Translations under genes and position numbers: made by a program
Shown: positions 9,395 to 18,267 of the stretch, one piece after another
Position numbering within the stretch: position 1 is the first letter of the stretch
How the letters are laid out: the number at the start of each line of letters is the position of its first letter
From: Chloroflexi bacterium HGW-Chloroflexi-3
Lineage (GTDB): Bacteria > Chloroflexota > Anaerolineae > Anaerolineales > Anaerolineaceae
Assembly (NCBI GenBank): GCA_002842045.1
Contig: PHBX01000017.1
Location: 1 to 64,000, forward strand
Direction: 5' to 3'
DNA: 64,000 bases
The notes under the pieces: generated by a model
Told to the model about the DNA's origin: nothing
Databases searched by the model: none
The model's input: the letters and a program-made list of their open reading frames with translations, nothing else

Positions 9395-10287
9395 TAGATC
9401 AACTCATTCACACGAAAATCATAAATGCCGTTCTCTACAGGATATTCCTGGCCACACTTCTGGCATGTCAGAAGCGGAGGTGTATCATTCAGTGCTGAAC
9501 CACACATTGGACATTTGAAGAATGACCCTGGTTGGGCAGTCTCACTGGTCCCGACCGCGAGATTGCGGCTGAATACACTCGGGCTGAGTTGCCAGGCATC
9601 ACCGGTTAATTGTGCCATGCTATCCATCCACACCAGAATTTTCAGAGGAATAATCTTTTTGATTAAACCCATGCGGTAATGGGAAACGGTTAACTGTCGT
9701 TGGATTTCAAATCCATTGATTTCCAGCCAACTCCTGATGGATTGCGGGTGAAAATCAAAATTCAAGGCAGCAAATTCCACCGGTTCTGGTGAAAAGGGAT
9801 TCCATTTTTGTTTTCCCAATAAATATCGCAGAATCGCTTTCAGATTCTGTTTATTGGCGTATTCCAGGATAAAAACAGCGTTTTCCTGCATCACCGATCG
9901 CACCTGGTTCAAGGCCTTTGGGGCATCTGCCATATGATGCAGGGTGCGTATCATCGTTGCCCCATCAAATAACCCATTTACAAATGGCAAGCGATACACA
10001 TCAGCAGCAACATAGGTAAACTGCTCCCCTGTTCCCAATCGGGATTGTGCCTGTTGCAGTTGGGTTTTTGAATAGTCCAGCAGAACGATCCGTTCAAAGC
10101 CAGCATAGCGTGGGGTATTGCGTCCTGCGCCAGCACCTAACTCCAATAATAATTTTCCACTGCTGGGGAGTAATCGTTTTAATGCAAGCGCTTCTACGGC
10201 ATCTTCATAGGCACGATCCGCCTGATCCCAGAAGCTGGTTTGGTAATCGGAGCCTTCATAATTGCATATGGGTGGTTTTTCACTCAT
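9391..10287 (-). CDS. class I SAM-dependent methyltransferase with C-terminal zinc ribbon
   Basis: 298 residues. The methyltransferase core lies at about 40-160 (LLLELGAGAGRNTPRY, VLLDYSK, DVYRLPFVNGLFDGATMIRTLHH). The C-terminal 40 residues hold a Trm112-like zinc ribbon with two Cys pairs, CPMCG and CQKCG, followed by YPVENGIYDF. The arrangement is reversed relative to many family members, which carry the ribbon N-terminally. Substrate unknown. ATG 10287 lies 27 bases downstream of the SRP RNA on the same strand, so the gene may be read through from the RNA promoter; the nearest SD-like AAGG is about 12 bases upstream. Confidence 0.85.
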   Translation of the reverse strand: MSEKPPICNYEGSDYQTSFWDQADRAYEDAVEALALKRLLPSSGKLLLELGAGAGRNTPRYAGFERIVLLDYSKTQLQQAQSRLGTGEQFTYVAADVYRLPFVNGLFDGATMIRTLHHMADAPKALNQVRSVMQENAVFILEYANKQNLKAILRYLLGKQKWNPFSPEPVEFAALNFDFHPQSIRSWLEINGFEIQRQLTVSHYRMGLIKKIIPLKILVWMDSMAQLTGDAWQLSPSVFSRNLAVGTSETAQPGSFFKCPMCGSALNDTPPLLTCQKCGQEYPVENGIYDFRVNELIY

Positions 10288-10313
10288 GATTTAGCTAACC
10301 TTCAATAAAAATG

Positions 10314-10420
10314 TCCAGGTAGGATTCCCGGCGGCACCCAGAGGTACCTCCTTATCGCTGCTTCCTCTCGGACCTGACGAAGTTCGAAGGTTTCTGCCGC
10401 GCCGGCCCCACCCGGACGCC
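10314..10420 (-). ncRNA. ffs: signal recognition particle RNA, small bacterial type (4.5S)
   Basis: The minus strand carries the conserved SRP domain IV, GTCAGGTCCGAGAGGAAGCAGC, with a GAGA tetraloop in place of the more common GGAA; both are GNRA loops. The flanks pair into the long hairpin expected for 4.5S RNA: TCCGGGTGGG near 10407-10416 pairs with CCTACCTGGA at 10314-10323, and GCCGGCGCGGCA pairs with TGCCGCCGGG further in. Length is about 107 nt. A short T-rich stretch follows the 3' end. The RNA binds Ffh and targets membrane and exported proteins. End positions are estimated from the pairing and may be off by several bases. Confidence 0.93.
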
Positions 10421-10578
10421 TAACTTAATCAGGTAATTAAAGGTTTTTTCGGCAGAACCTCATTAATGGAAGAATGTAATTTTAGAATAGTGATTAATTC
10501 TATTTACAATATCTTCTTTCATTGGTATTATATGGAATAACATAACATTTAATAAATATTTATAAGGTGTATAATAAC

Positions 10579-11247
10579 ATGAACGACAGTCAGGAAATGT
10601 ACCTCGTGGTAATCGCTCAGGCAAATGAGGATGGAATCAACCCGGTTCCGGTGAATCATCTGGCAGAGCGATTGAAGGTTCAACCGGTATCTGCCAATCA
10701 GATGATCAAGAAATTGGAAGAAACACTTTTAATTTGTTACACCCCTTATAAAGGTGTTGAACTATCCCCAACTGGCCGGCGTGAAGCAGCCCGCCTTTTG
10801 CGTAACCGCCGCATGTGGGAAGTATTCCTGGTGGAGCATCTCGGATACCCACCCCTCGAAGCTGATGCCATTGCCTGCCAACTCGAACATATCGTATCTG
10901 ATGAAATGGTAGAAAAATTATCATCTTTCCTGGGTACTCCGAAAACCTCTCCCTTGGGTAAACCCATTCCTTCCAACCCTATTGCCCAACCTGACAAGCC
11001 TGTTCTGGATGCGCCTTTATCTATGAGTAACGCCGGTGAGGAGGTCATCGTCACTTCCATTCACACGGCAGAAACCGAAAGACGATTTCTGAACCACAGT
11101 GGCGTGATAGTTGGTTCCAACCTTCAAATCCTGGCTGTTCAAAGCAATGGTACCTGCCTGATCCGACCAGAAGGCTTTCCAATCCTGCAGGTAGCTCCCT
11201 GGATCAGCCATTCTGTTTTCGTGCGGTTATCTACAGCGGAAGCATAA
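10579..11247 (+). CDS. DtxR/MntR-family metal-dependent repressor
   Basis: About 222 residues. An N-terminal winged helix (1-65) reads DSQEMYLVVIAQA, then VNHLAERLKVQPVSANQMIKKLEE, then YKGVELSPTGRREA; the dimerisation and metal domain follows (70-125: RNRRMWEVFLVEHLGYPPLEADAIACQLEHIVSDEMVEKLSSFLG), and an FeoA/SH3-like domain ends the protein (about 145-220). These are the three parts of the long DtxR/IdeR class, whose metal-bound form represses metal uptake genes. The metal is probably Fe2+, since an Fe(III) importer follows 47 bp downstream. Start ATG 10579 rather than the upstream GTG 10567, because the AAGG that would serve the ATG covers the GTG region. I could not find a clear palindromic DtxR box in the AT-rich upstream region. 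Confidence 0.9.
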   Translation: MNDSQEMYLVVIAQANEDGINPVPVNHLAERLKVQPVSANQMIKKLEETLLICYTPYKGVELSPTGRREAARLLRNRRMWEVFLVEHLGYPPLEADAIACQLEHIVSDEMVEKLSSFLGTPKTSPLGKPIPSNPIAQPDKPVLDAPLSMSNAGEEVIVTSIHTAETERRFLNHSGVIVGSNLQILAVQSNGTCLIRPEGFPILQVAPWISHSVFVRLSTAEA

Positions 11248-11294
11248 CAAAAACAATAACCTTTGAAGACCATAGAATGACAAGGAGAACAACC

Positions 11295-12344
11295 ATGCTT
11301 CATAAACTCTTACCCGTATTAGCTGCCCTCACGCTGATATTATCCGCCTGTGCTGGCTCTACCTCGCAACCCGATCCAATCTCATCCAATGAGAATGGAA
11401 ATACATTATCCGGAAAATTGATCGTTTATTCTGGTAGGTCAGAACCATTGATCCAACCCGTGTTGGCAGCTTTCCAGGCAAAATACCCGCAATTAGAAGT
11501 GTTATTAAAGTCTGGCAGCAATAGCCAGATGGCAAACACTTTATTGGAAGAAAAAGCCAACCCCCAGGCGGATGTATTCATCACCACTGAAGTTTTTACA
11601 GCCCACGCGCTCAGCCAGGAAGGAGTTTTCCAGTCCTATGAACCAGTTGGTTATCAAAATTTACCGGATGCTTATAAAGCTGGAGATGCTTCCTGGATTG
11701 GATTAACCCAGCGTATGCGGGTCATCATGTATAACAAAGACCTGGTTAGCCAGGATGAATTACCAGCTTCCATGTTTGATCTGACTGATCCGAAATGGAA
11801 AGGACAAATTGCTGCAGCTGGTTCTACCAATGCTTCCATGCAGGCACAGATTGCCAGTATGATTCAACTGGTGGGGCAGGAGCAAACAGAAGCATGGCTG
11901 AATGGTCTAATGGATAATGAAGTGACTTTTTTTGGAGGTCACAGTGATGTCCGTAAAGCTGTCGGGGCTGGTGAATTTAAGTTAGGTCTGGTTAATCATT
12001 ATTACTATTATCTGCAATTGGCAGAAGGTAGCAATGTTGGCATCATCTATCCTGATCAGGCAACCGATGAGATGGGAATCATCTCCAATGCCACAACAGC
12101 TGCCATTATCAAAGGATCCAGAAATCCAAATGCTGCCAGAGCATTTCTTGACTTTCTGGTTTCCACGGAAGGCCAAAAGATTTTTGCAGAAGGAAATTAC
12201 GAATATCCTCTACTGAACGGCGTTGCACTTCACCCAGATTTGGAACCCACAGATGGTCTGAGGAAAGCGAATATTGAACTTACACAGGTCGTCAACCACT
12301 TTGATACGACCTTCGACTTGATTGATATGGCGAACCTCCCTTAA
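11295..12344 (+). CDS. Fe(III) ABC transporter substrate-binding lipoprotein
   Basis: About 349 residues. The signal peptide ends in lipobox LSAC (Cys at about residue 20), so the protein is membrane-anchored outside the cell. The mature part begins LIVYSGRSEPLIQPVLAAFQ, the typical start of the FbpA/FutA/IdiA ferric-binding family; later TQRMRVIMYNKD and SNATTAAIIKGSRNPNAARAFLDFL are also family motifs. A Tyr-rich NHYYYYLQLAE segment fits the position of the paired iron-ligand tyrosines. The SD AAGGAG (11282-11287) sits seven bases before ATG 11295 and rules out the upstream in-frame ATG at 11277. First gene of a three-gene importer under the DtxR-type regulator. Confidence 0.93.
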   Translation: MLHKLLPVLAALTLILSACAGSTSQPDPISSNENGNTLSGKLIVYSGRSEPLIQPVLAAFQAKYPQLEVLLKSGSNSQMANTLLEEKANPQADVFITTEVFTAHALSQEGVFQSYEPVGYQNLPDAYKAGDASWIGLTQRMRVIMYNKDLVSQDELPASMFDLTDPKWKGQIAAAGSTNASMQAQIASMIQLVGQEQTEAWLNGLMDNEVTFFGGHSDVRKAVGAGEFKLGLVNHYYYYLQLAEGSNVGIIYPDQATDEMGIISNATTAAIIKGSRNPNAARAFLDFLVSTEGQKIFAEGNYEYPLLNGVALHPDLEPTDGLRKANIELTQVVNHFDTTFDLIDMANLP

Positions 12345-13979
12345 ATGTTTAGGACAGAAGGATTGCGGTCAAACCGCTGGAGACAAACCACCCCCATCCC
12401 CAAAATTGCTTATCTGGCGGGATGGGTAGCTTTGTTGGCAGTCATTCCGGTCATCTACATTCTTATTCGTGCGCTGGCAGGCGACCCAGAACTCTGGCAG
12501 AGGATCATCCAGACTCGCCTGATTAAATTATTCAGCAACACCTTATTGTTGGTACTCACGGTAACCGCTGGAACAAGCCTTCTGGGTGTCAGTATGGCGT
12601 GGCTGACAGAACGTACAGATGTATCCGGACGAAAGATCTTTCGCTGGCTTCTGGCTTTACCGCTTGCCATTCCTCCTTACATAGGCGCTATCGTCCATTT
12701 AGCGCTCTTGCGTCCCCGCGGGGGATTGATTTCACAATGGTTGGAAGGAAGTAATTTGGCTTTCATACCCTTGCCCAATCCAACCGGTTTTTGGGGTGCA
12801 GCATTTGTGCTGATTATTTTTTCGTATCCATATGTATTTCTCTTAAGCGGAGCAGCCTTTCGCTCTCTGAATGTCTCTTATGATGAAGCAGCACGCATGT
12901 TGGGACGCACACCCTGGCAGACTTTCTGGCAGGTGACCATCCCCAGCATCCGTCCGGGCATCACTGCCGGTGCTTTACTGGTCGCTCTCGATATACTGGC
13001 AGAATATGGAACGGTTGCCCTCTTACGCTTTGAAACATTTTCTTCCGCAATCTTTGTGCAACTCGCTGGCCGCTACGATCGTTCTGCTGCATCTATTTTG
13101 AGTGGTGTATTAATTCTGCTGGCATTGGTGATTCTATACGGAGAATTGAGAATCCAGGGTCGGGCACAATTCACGCAAATTGGATCTCATTGGCGACCAG
13201 CTACCCTCATTCAATTAGGAAAACAACAGATATGGGGATTTCTGGCATTATTATTTACGGTTTTGGTGAGTTTCATCATTCCAGTAGGTTTACTGCTGTT
13301 CTGGAGCACACAGGGCATTCTGGATCATCAAACCTTTTCCGGGATGCAGATCGGTTCCAGAGGTTTGGTAAGTTTCATTTACAACAGCATATGGAGTTCT
13401 GGATCAGCTGCTCTTCTGGCAGTGCTCTTTTCGATACCTATCGCCATCTATGTGGTGCGTTACCCCGGCAAAGTTTCCCGATTGTTTTCAAGATTATCAC
13501 AGGTGGGTTACGCCATCCCGGGTGTGGTTGTGGCATTGAGCCTGGTGATGCTGGTCAATCGCTTCCTTCCCTTTCTATATGCCACACCACTGGTAGTTGT
13601 AATGGCATATGTTGTCCGTTATATTCCTCAGGCAGTTCGATCCAGCGAATCTGCCATGCGCCAGTTATCTCCCAGTCTGGAGGAAGCATCCCGGCTTTTA
13701 AAAAGGAATGCTTTTCAAACTTTTATTCAGGTGACTATGCCACTCATTCTGCCTGGTTTATTGGCAGGAAGTGCGTTGGTTTTTCTAAGTTCTCTTAAAG
13801 AATTACCAGCCACCCTCTTATTACGCCCGGCTGGTTTTGAAACCCTGGCTGTACGGGTCTGGATCTGGTCTGAGGAAGGTTTTTATTTTCAAGCTGCGCC
13901 AGCGGCTTTGTTATTGGTGGTCATATCCATCATCCCACTCTATTTTCTATTACGGAGGGAGTCTATTTTTAAACAATGA
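12345..13979 (+). CDS. Fe(III) ABC transporter permease (fused two-domain)
   Basis: 544 residues with about twelve membrane segments and two binding-protein-dependent transport domains, as in SfuB/HitB/FbpB. Both cytoplasmic EAA loops are visible: YDEAARMLGRTPWQTFWQVTIP near residue 180 and LEEASRLLKRNAFQTFIQVTMP near 445. These loops contact the ATPase. The start codon follows the stop of the binding-protein gene without a gap, and the end overlaps the ATPase start in an ATGA, so the three genes are translationally coupled. Length is normal for the fused type. Confidence 0.93.
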   Translation: MFRTEGLRSNRWRQTTPIPKIAYLAGWVALLAVIPVIYILIRALAGDPELWQRIIQTRLIKLFSNTLLLVLTVTAGTSLLGVSMAWLTERTDVSGRKIFRWLLALPLAIPPYIGAIVHLALLRPRGGLISQWLEGSNLAFIPLPNPTGFWGAAFVLIIFSYPYVFLLSGAAFRSLNVSYDEAARMLGRTPWQTFWQVTIPSIRPGITAGALLVALDILAEYGTVALLRFETFSSAIFVQLAGRYDRSAASILSGVLILLALVILYGELRIQGRAQFTQIGSHWRPATLIQLGKQQIWGFLALLFTVLVSFIIPVGLLLFWSTQGILDHQTFSGMQIGSRGLVSFIYNSIWSSGSAALLAVLFSIPIAIYVVRYPGKVSRLFSRLSQVGYAIPGVVVALSLVMLVNRFLPFLYATPLVVVMAYVVRYIPQAVRSSESAMRQLSPSLEEASRLLKRNAFQTFIQVTMPLILPGLLAGSALVFLSSLKELPATLLLRPAGFETLAVRVWIWSEEGFYFQAAPAALLLVVISIIPLYFLLRRESIFKQ

Positions 13980-15013
13980 AACTGGAAATTGAACAACTCA
14001 GCAAACGTTTCACAGGAAATCAATACCCAGCAGTGGATAACATAACATTCTCCATGCAAGCACATGAAATTCTCGCCTTTGTTGGCCCCAGTGGCTGTGG
14101 AAAGACCACCACTTTGCGCTTGATTGCAGGCTTAGAAAGACCCGACCAGGGTACTATCCACCTGGATCAACACATCATCAGTGACACTCGCACATTTGTC
14201 CCACCTGAAAAACGAAACATTGGCATGGTCTTTCAGGATCATGCTTTATTCCCACACTTGTCTGTTTTTGATAATATCGCTTTTGGCTTGCGAGGATACA
14301 CGAAAAAAGTTAAGAAAGATCGCGTTTTAGAATTGCTGAAGCTGGTCGATGTGGAAGCATTATCTAAACGCTTCCCGCACATCCTCAGTGGTGGAGAACG
14401 TCAACGGGTTGCCCTGGCACGCGCCCTGGCGCCCAAACCCACCTTGCTTTTAATGGACGAACCTTTCAGCAGTCTGGATGCTCATCTACGCCTGGAAGTT
14501 CGCGAACACATTCGCAATATTCTCAAAGCCTCACAATCAACTGTCATTTTTGTTACCCATGATCAGGAAGAGGCACTTTATATGGGAGACCGGCTGGCTG
14601 TATTCAATCAGGGAAAATTAGAGCAAATCGGGTTCCCTGAAATAATATTCCATAATAGTGGCAGCCGATTTGTGGCGGCCTTCATGGGAGATAGTGATTT
14701 TGTGCGCGGAAAATCAATTCCAACCGGTTATCAAACTGAATTAGGGATACTGAAACAGCAAAATGATTATTCTCCAGGAACTGACATAGAAATTGCTGTC
14801 CGGGCGGACGATATAGATTTTAAGCTAAACAAACATGGCAATGGAAGAATTATCAACCGCTTCTTTCGTGGGGCGTTCAATTTCTATCGGATCGAATTGG
14901 ATTCTGGTGCTATCGTTCATGTGTTTAAATTGCATACTGAAATTTACCAGCCGGGTGAACGGGTGTTGACCTACTTCAACGCAGGGCATCCGCTCAAGAT
15001 TTTTGCCCGGTAG
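13976..15013 (+). CDS. Fe(III) ABC transporter ATP-binding protein
   Basis: 345 residues, FbpC-like. Walker A GPSGCGKTT (about 38-46), Q-loop FQDHALFPHLSV, signature LSGGERQR, Walker B LLLMDEPFSSLD and H-loop VTHDQEEA are intact. The C-terminal 110 residues (from about 235) form a TOBE-like regulatory domain with VRADDIDF and the FRGAFNFYRIEL region. Energises uptake through the preceding permease, with which it overlaps by 4 bp. A gap of about 80 bp separates it from the next gene. Confidence 0.94.
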   Translation: MKLEIEQLSKRFTGNQYPAVDNITFSMQAHEILAFVGPSGCGKTTTLRLIAGLERPDQGTIHLDQHIISDTRTFVPPEKRNIGMVFQDHALFPHLSVFDNIAFGLRGYTKKVKKDRVLELLKLVDVEALSKRFPHILSGGERQRVALARALAPKPTLLLMDEPFSSLDAHLRLEVREHIRNILKASQSTVIFVTHDQEEALYMGDRLAVFNQGKLEQIGFPEIIFHNSGSRFVAAFMGDSDFVRGKSIPTGYQTELGILKQQNDYSPGTDIEIAVRADDIDFKLNKHGNGRIINRFFRGAFNFYRIELDSGAIVHVFKLHTEIYQPGERVLTYFNAGHPLKIFAR

Positions 15014-15094
15014 ACCAACATCTCCGATCAGCGCGGAGCTATTTCAAAGCTACTGGCAGTATAATCAAGTTATCCATAATGATTAGAGGTCGGT

Positions 15095-16324
15095 ATGTCA
15101 CTCCGTAAACCCGGTATTTCAACCATCGTTACACATCATGCTGAGGAATCCAATGAACTGGGAGCACACATCTCCCCCATTTATCAAACCTCTGCCTTTC
15201 GTTTTCCGGATGTGGAAACTGGTGCTGCGATTTTTCAAAATCAACACCCCGGCTATTATTACACCCGTATCGAAAACCCCAATCAACGCCAGGTGGTCAA
15301 CAAGGTCGCTGCCCTGGAAGCAGTAGATCTTTCACCAGAAATCAATATTAAGACAGGTATACCCGTGGATGGGCACTTATTTGCATCCGGGATGGCCGCT
15401 GTATCGGCTGCAATATTAGGCTGCTTAAGTAGTGGTGATAAAATGATTGCCCATCAGAATCTATACGGGGCAACCTATACATTTTTAAATCACCTGGCTG
15501 TACAAAATCACATTCAAATCATCTGGTTACCTGCTGGAACTGCTTCAGAATGGGAACAGGCTTTTCAGGAACACCCGGATGCAAAACTGGCTTATGCAGA
15601 AACACCCACCAATCCCAATCTCTCTTTGGTCGACTTGAAAATTGTGGCAGAGATCGCCCACCAACATAATGCCTGGCTGGTGGTGGATAACACCTTTGCC
15701 AGCCCCTATTGCCAGCGTCCCTTCAACCTGGGCGCAGATATAGTACTTCACTCCACCACCAAATACCTCTGCGGTCACGGCACTGTCATTGGCGGCGCGG
15801 TATTGAGTACACACCTGGATTGGGTAAAAGACTCCCTTTGGAACCAGCTCAAATTGTACGGTGCTGCTCCCTCACCCTTTGATGCCTGGTTGACTAATCT
15901 CGGGTTAAAAACCTTCGAATTGCGCATGCTGCGTCATTGTGAAAACGCAATGACGCTTGCCGCCTGGCTGCAAAATCATCCAAAAATTGAGCGGGTGTAT
16001 TACCCGGGGCTGCCCCAACACCCTGGGCATGAAATCGCCAGACGTCAAATGTTTGCTTTTGGCGGTATGCTTGCCTGTGAAATTAAGGGTGGACTTCCAG
16101 CAGGGTTAAGTTTCATGAATCATGTTCACCTGTTTGCCCTGGTACCCACCCTGGGGAACGTTGATTCGCTGGTTCAACATCCTGCCAGCATGAGCCATGT
16201 CAATGTGCCCCGCGAAGAGCGCCTTAAAGCCGGTATCAGTGATGGATTGGTTCGTCTTTCGGTTGGTATCGAAAATGTAGAAGACTTATTGGAAGATCTT
16301 TCACAGGCTTTAGAAAAAATATAA
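15095..16324 (+). CDS. trans-sulfuration family PLP enzyme (cystathionine gamma-synthase/methionine gamma-lyase type)
   Basis: 409 residues of Cys_Met_Meta_PP. Motifs: PIYQTSAF near residue 28, YYYTRIENPNQRQ (Tyr and Arg that bind the phosphate of the neighbouring subunit's cofactor), AETPTNPNLSLVDL, VVDNTFASPYCQRPF and the PLP-lysine motif HSTTKYLCGHG. Members split or join C-S bonds of homocysteine, cystathionine or methionine, or act as O-acetylhomoserine sulfhydrylase. The PTNPNL and NTFASPY forms do not separate these activities by eye. It stands alone between the iron importer and a DUF2804 gene that begins 14 bp downstream. Confidence 0.9.
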   Translation: MSLRKPGISTIVTHHAEESNELGAHISPIYQTSAFRFPDVETGAAIFQNQHPGYYYTRIENPNQRQVVNKVAALEAVDLSPEINIKTGIPVDGHLFASGMAAVSAAILGCLSSGDKMIAHQNLYGATYTFLNHLAVQNHIQIIWLPAGTASEWEQAFQEHPDAKLAYAETPTNPNLSLVDLKIVAEIAHQHNAWLVVDNTFASPYCQRPFNLGADIVLHSTTKYLCGHGTVIGGAVLSTHLDWVKDSLWNQLKLYGAAPSPFDAWLTNLGLKTFELRMLRHCENAMTLAAWLQNHPKIERVYYPGLPQHPGHEIARRQMFAFGGMLACEIKGGLPAGLSFMNHVHLFALVPTLGNVDSLVQHPASMSHVNVPREERLKAGISDGLVRLSVGIENVEDLLEDLSQALEKI

Positions 16325-16337
16325 CAATGAGGGAAAA

Positions 16338-17372
16338 ATGGAAAAACTAGTCAGTCAACCAGGTTTATTACTGCGACCCAATGGAGAATTAGCTGTTAGG
16401 GGTTGGTCACCTCAGCCATTATTGGATTCCAATCTGGAATATGTAAACTTCTACAAATGGAAATTCCTGCAACCTCTTCGACTAAAACGCTGGGATTATT
16501 ATGGATTAACCACAAAAAACCATTATTTCTCATTCACAGTATCCGATATTGGATATCTTGGCATGGTGTTTGCTTATGTGATTGACTTTGATAATAAAGT
16601 AATGCATGAAGAAACACTGGCTTTACCATTTGCATCTGGTGTACAGATTGCACGCAACAGCACCGAAGGGGTAACCGAATATCAGAATAAAAATGTCAAA
16701 CTGCGTTTCACCACTGCCAATGATCAGCGTAAACTCTCCATTGCCTGGCAAAATTTTCACCAGAACAAGAACTTAAACGCAGAATTAGAACTCACGTTGC
16801 CGTCCGAACATGAATCGATGAATCTGGTGATTCCGATTGAAACCCGGCGTTTTTATTTCAACCGCAAGATCAATTGTCTGCCTGCCAAAGGAATGGTGGA
16901 ATATTTGGGGCAAAAATATGAAATCACCCCTGACTCTGCTCTGGGCAATCTGGATTGGGGCCGTGGTGTCTGGGCATATGATTCATTCTGGGTATGGGCT
17001 TCAGCCTCAGGTTTTACAACAGACCATCAGACAATTGGGTTGAACATGGGTTATGGTTTTGGAGATACCAGTGCTGCGTCCGAGAATGCTTTTATTCTCA
17101 ATGGAAAAATTCATAAAATTGGGAAACTCGAATTTCATTACGATTCTAAAGATTTCATGCAACCCTGGTCAATGAAATCTGAAGATCAGCGTTTGAATCT
17201 CAGTTTTACACCATTAATCGACCGCCCGGCTAAAACCGATATAAAAATATTGTATTCTGAGGTTCATCAATTGTTTGGGAAATACAGCGGCACATTGATC
17301 ACGGATGACGGCAAAACCATAGAAATTCAGGATTTGATCGGATTTGCAGAAGAGCATCATGCTCGCTGGTAA
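16338..17372 (+). CDS. DUF2804 family protein
   Basis: 344 residues with no signal peptide or membrane span. The LDWGRGVWAYDSFWVWASASGF stretch (about 210-230) and the N-terminal LKRWDYYGLTT are hallmarks of DUF2804, a family of beta-rich proteins of unknown function with a lipocalin-like arrangement similar to hydroxyneurosporene synthase/AttH-type proteins. A conserved Arg/Trp-rich core is seen. It has a good AGGG-type SD before ATG 16338 and may be co-transcribed with the preceding PLP enzyme. It converges with the phosphoesterase gene, 19 bp away. Confidence 0.82.
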   Translation: MEKLVSQPGLLLRPNGELAVRGWSPQPLLDSNLEYVNFYKWKFLQPLRLKRWDYYGLTTKNHYFSFTVSDIGYLGMVFAYVIDFDNKVMHEETLALPFASGVQIARNSTEGVTEYQNKNVKLRFTTANDQRKLSIAWQNFHQNKNLNAELELTLPSEHESMNLVIPIETRRFYFNRKINCLPAKGMVEYLGQKYEITPDSALGNLDWGRGVWAYDSFWVWASASGFTTDHQTIGLNMGYGFGDTSAASENAFILNGKIHKIGKLEFHYDSKDFMQPWSMKSEDQRLNLSFTPLIDRPAKTDIKILYSEVHQLFGKYSGTLITDDGKTIEIQDLIGFAEEHHARW

Positions 17373-17391
17373 TCGGCCATTTATTAGCTAA

Positions 17392-17892
17392 TCAACCATT
17401 TTCCAATATCTCGAAAATAAGCTCGTCGGTAACTGTATCAAGAATGGCGACACTACGGCTCTGTTTCATGGTACCCCCTAATGCCCCAGGATTGATGAGT
17501 CTGGTTCTGCCAATTCTTTTATCCATTCTTACATGTGTATGTCCGGTAAATAGATAATCCAATTGTCCATCGTTAGCCATTTCATCGTAATAATTTAACA
17601 GGTGACCATGGGTAACCCCAATCTTTTTTCCATCCAACTCACCTTTGTAAACATAACCTGCAAAATTTGATTGGTTGTATTCTTTTAAGAATGCTTTGAT
17701 CTCACCAATCATAAAATCTCCATTCCCAAATGTGTAAATGATTGGATATTCACATATCCACTCAATCGATTCGACCGTGGTCGCGTCCCCACAGAATATG
17801 AGAATGTCTGGTTTGTGATTTTCAAAAATAGCCATCGCCTTTTGAATATTTGAATTATGATTGTGTGTATCCGATAAAATGCCTATTTTCAT
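17392..17892 (-). CDS. YfcE/MJ0936-type metallophosphoesterase
   Basis: 166 residues of a minimal calcineurin-like phosphoesterase. The five metal-binding blocks are all present: GILSDTHNH at the N-terminus, IFCGDA, FGNGD, VTHGH and TGHTHV, then NPGALGG. Small proteins of this type hydrolyse phosphodiesters with Mn2+ or similar ions; the natural substrate is unknown. It is a single gene, and its upstream region is the long AT-rich spacer shared with the divergent cytochrome operon. Confidence 0.9.
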   Translation of the reverse strand: MKIGILSDTHNHNSNIQKAMAIFENHKPDILIFCGDATTVESIEWICEYPIIYTFGNGDFMIGEIKAFLKEYNQSNFAGYVYKGELDGKKIGVTHGHLLNYYDEMANDGQLDYLFTGHTHVRMDKRIGRTRLINPGALGGTMKQSRSVAILDTVTDELIFEILENG

Positions 17893-18267
17893 AAGTTAAT
17901 CATATTCTTTTTTTTAATATGCACACAGTCCACGGTAAATTTTCTACTTAAAAATACTATTAAGTCTTTTCTGGTTTCATCGGCGCTATCAATCATGTAA
18001 TGTCAAAATTATTGAAGCACTTCTACATTATTTGTGACAATAATTTGAAAATTTATCGAGTTTTTCATTTATGTAATAAATATTATACATATTTGATATT
18101 TTGTAATTCAAATTAGACAAAATTAGTCCACTTTCTAAATTGTTTTAATAAAAGAAAATTGATATACTTGGTTTTATTTCTCATTTAATTTTAATCTAGG
18201 AGGTGCCCATAAGTAAATATAAAAGTATTTACCCAATTTTATTTTGTATTCTAATGAGGAGAGATTC
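17893..18267. promoter_or_regulatory. AT-rich divergent spacer with an inverted repeat in the cytochrome leader
   Basis: About 375 bases without a gene, between the phosphoesterase (minus) and the 10-haem cytochrome (plus). It is strongly AT-rich and probably holds both promoters. Just upstream of the cytochrome start there is a perfect inverted repeat GTAAATA-N6-TATTTAC at 18213-18232, 35 bases before the start codon, and an isolated AGGAGGTG at 18199-18206 with no sensible open frame after it. The repeat could be an operator or a 5' leader hairpin; nothing identifies the regulator. Confidence 0.4.
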
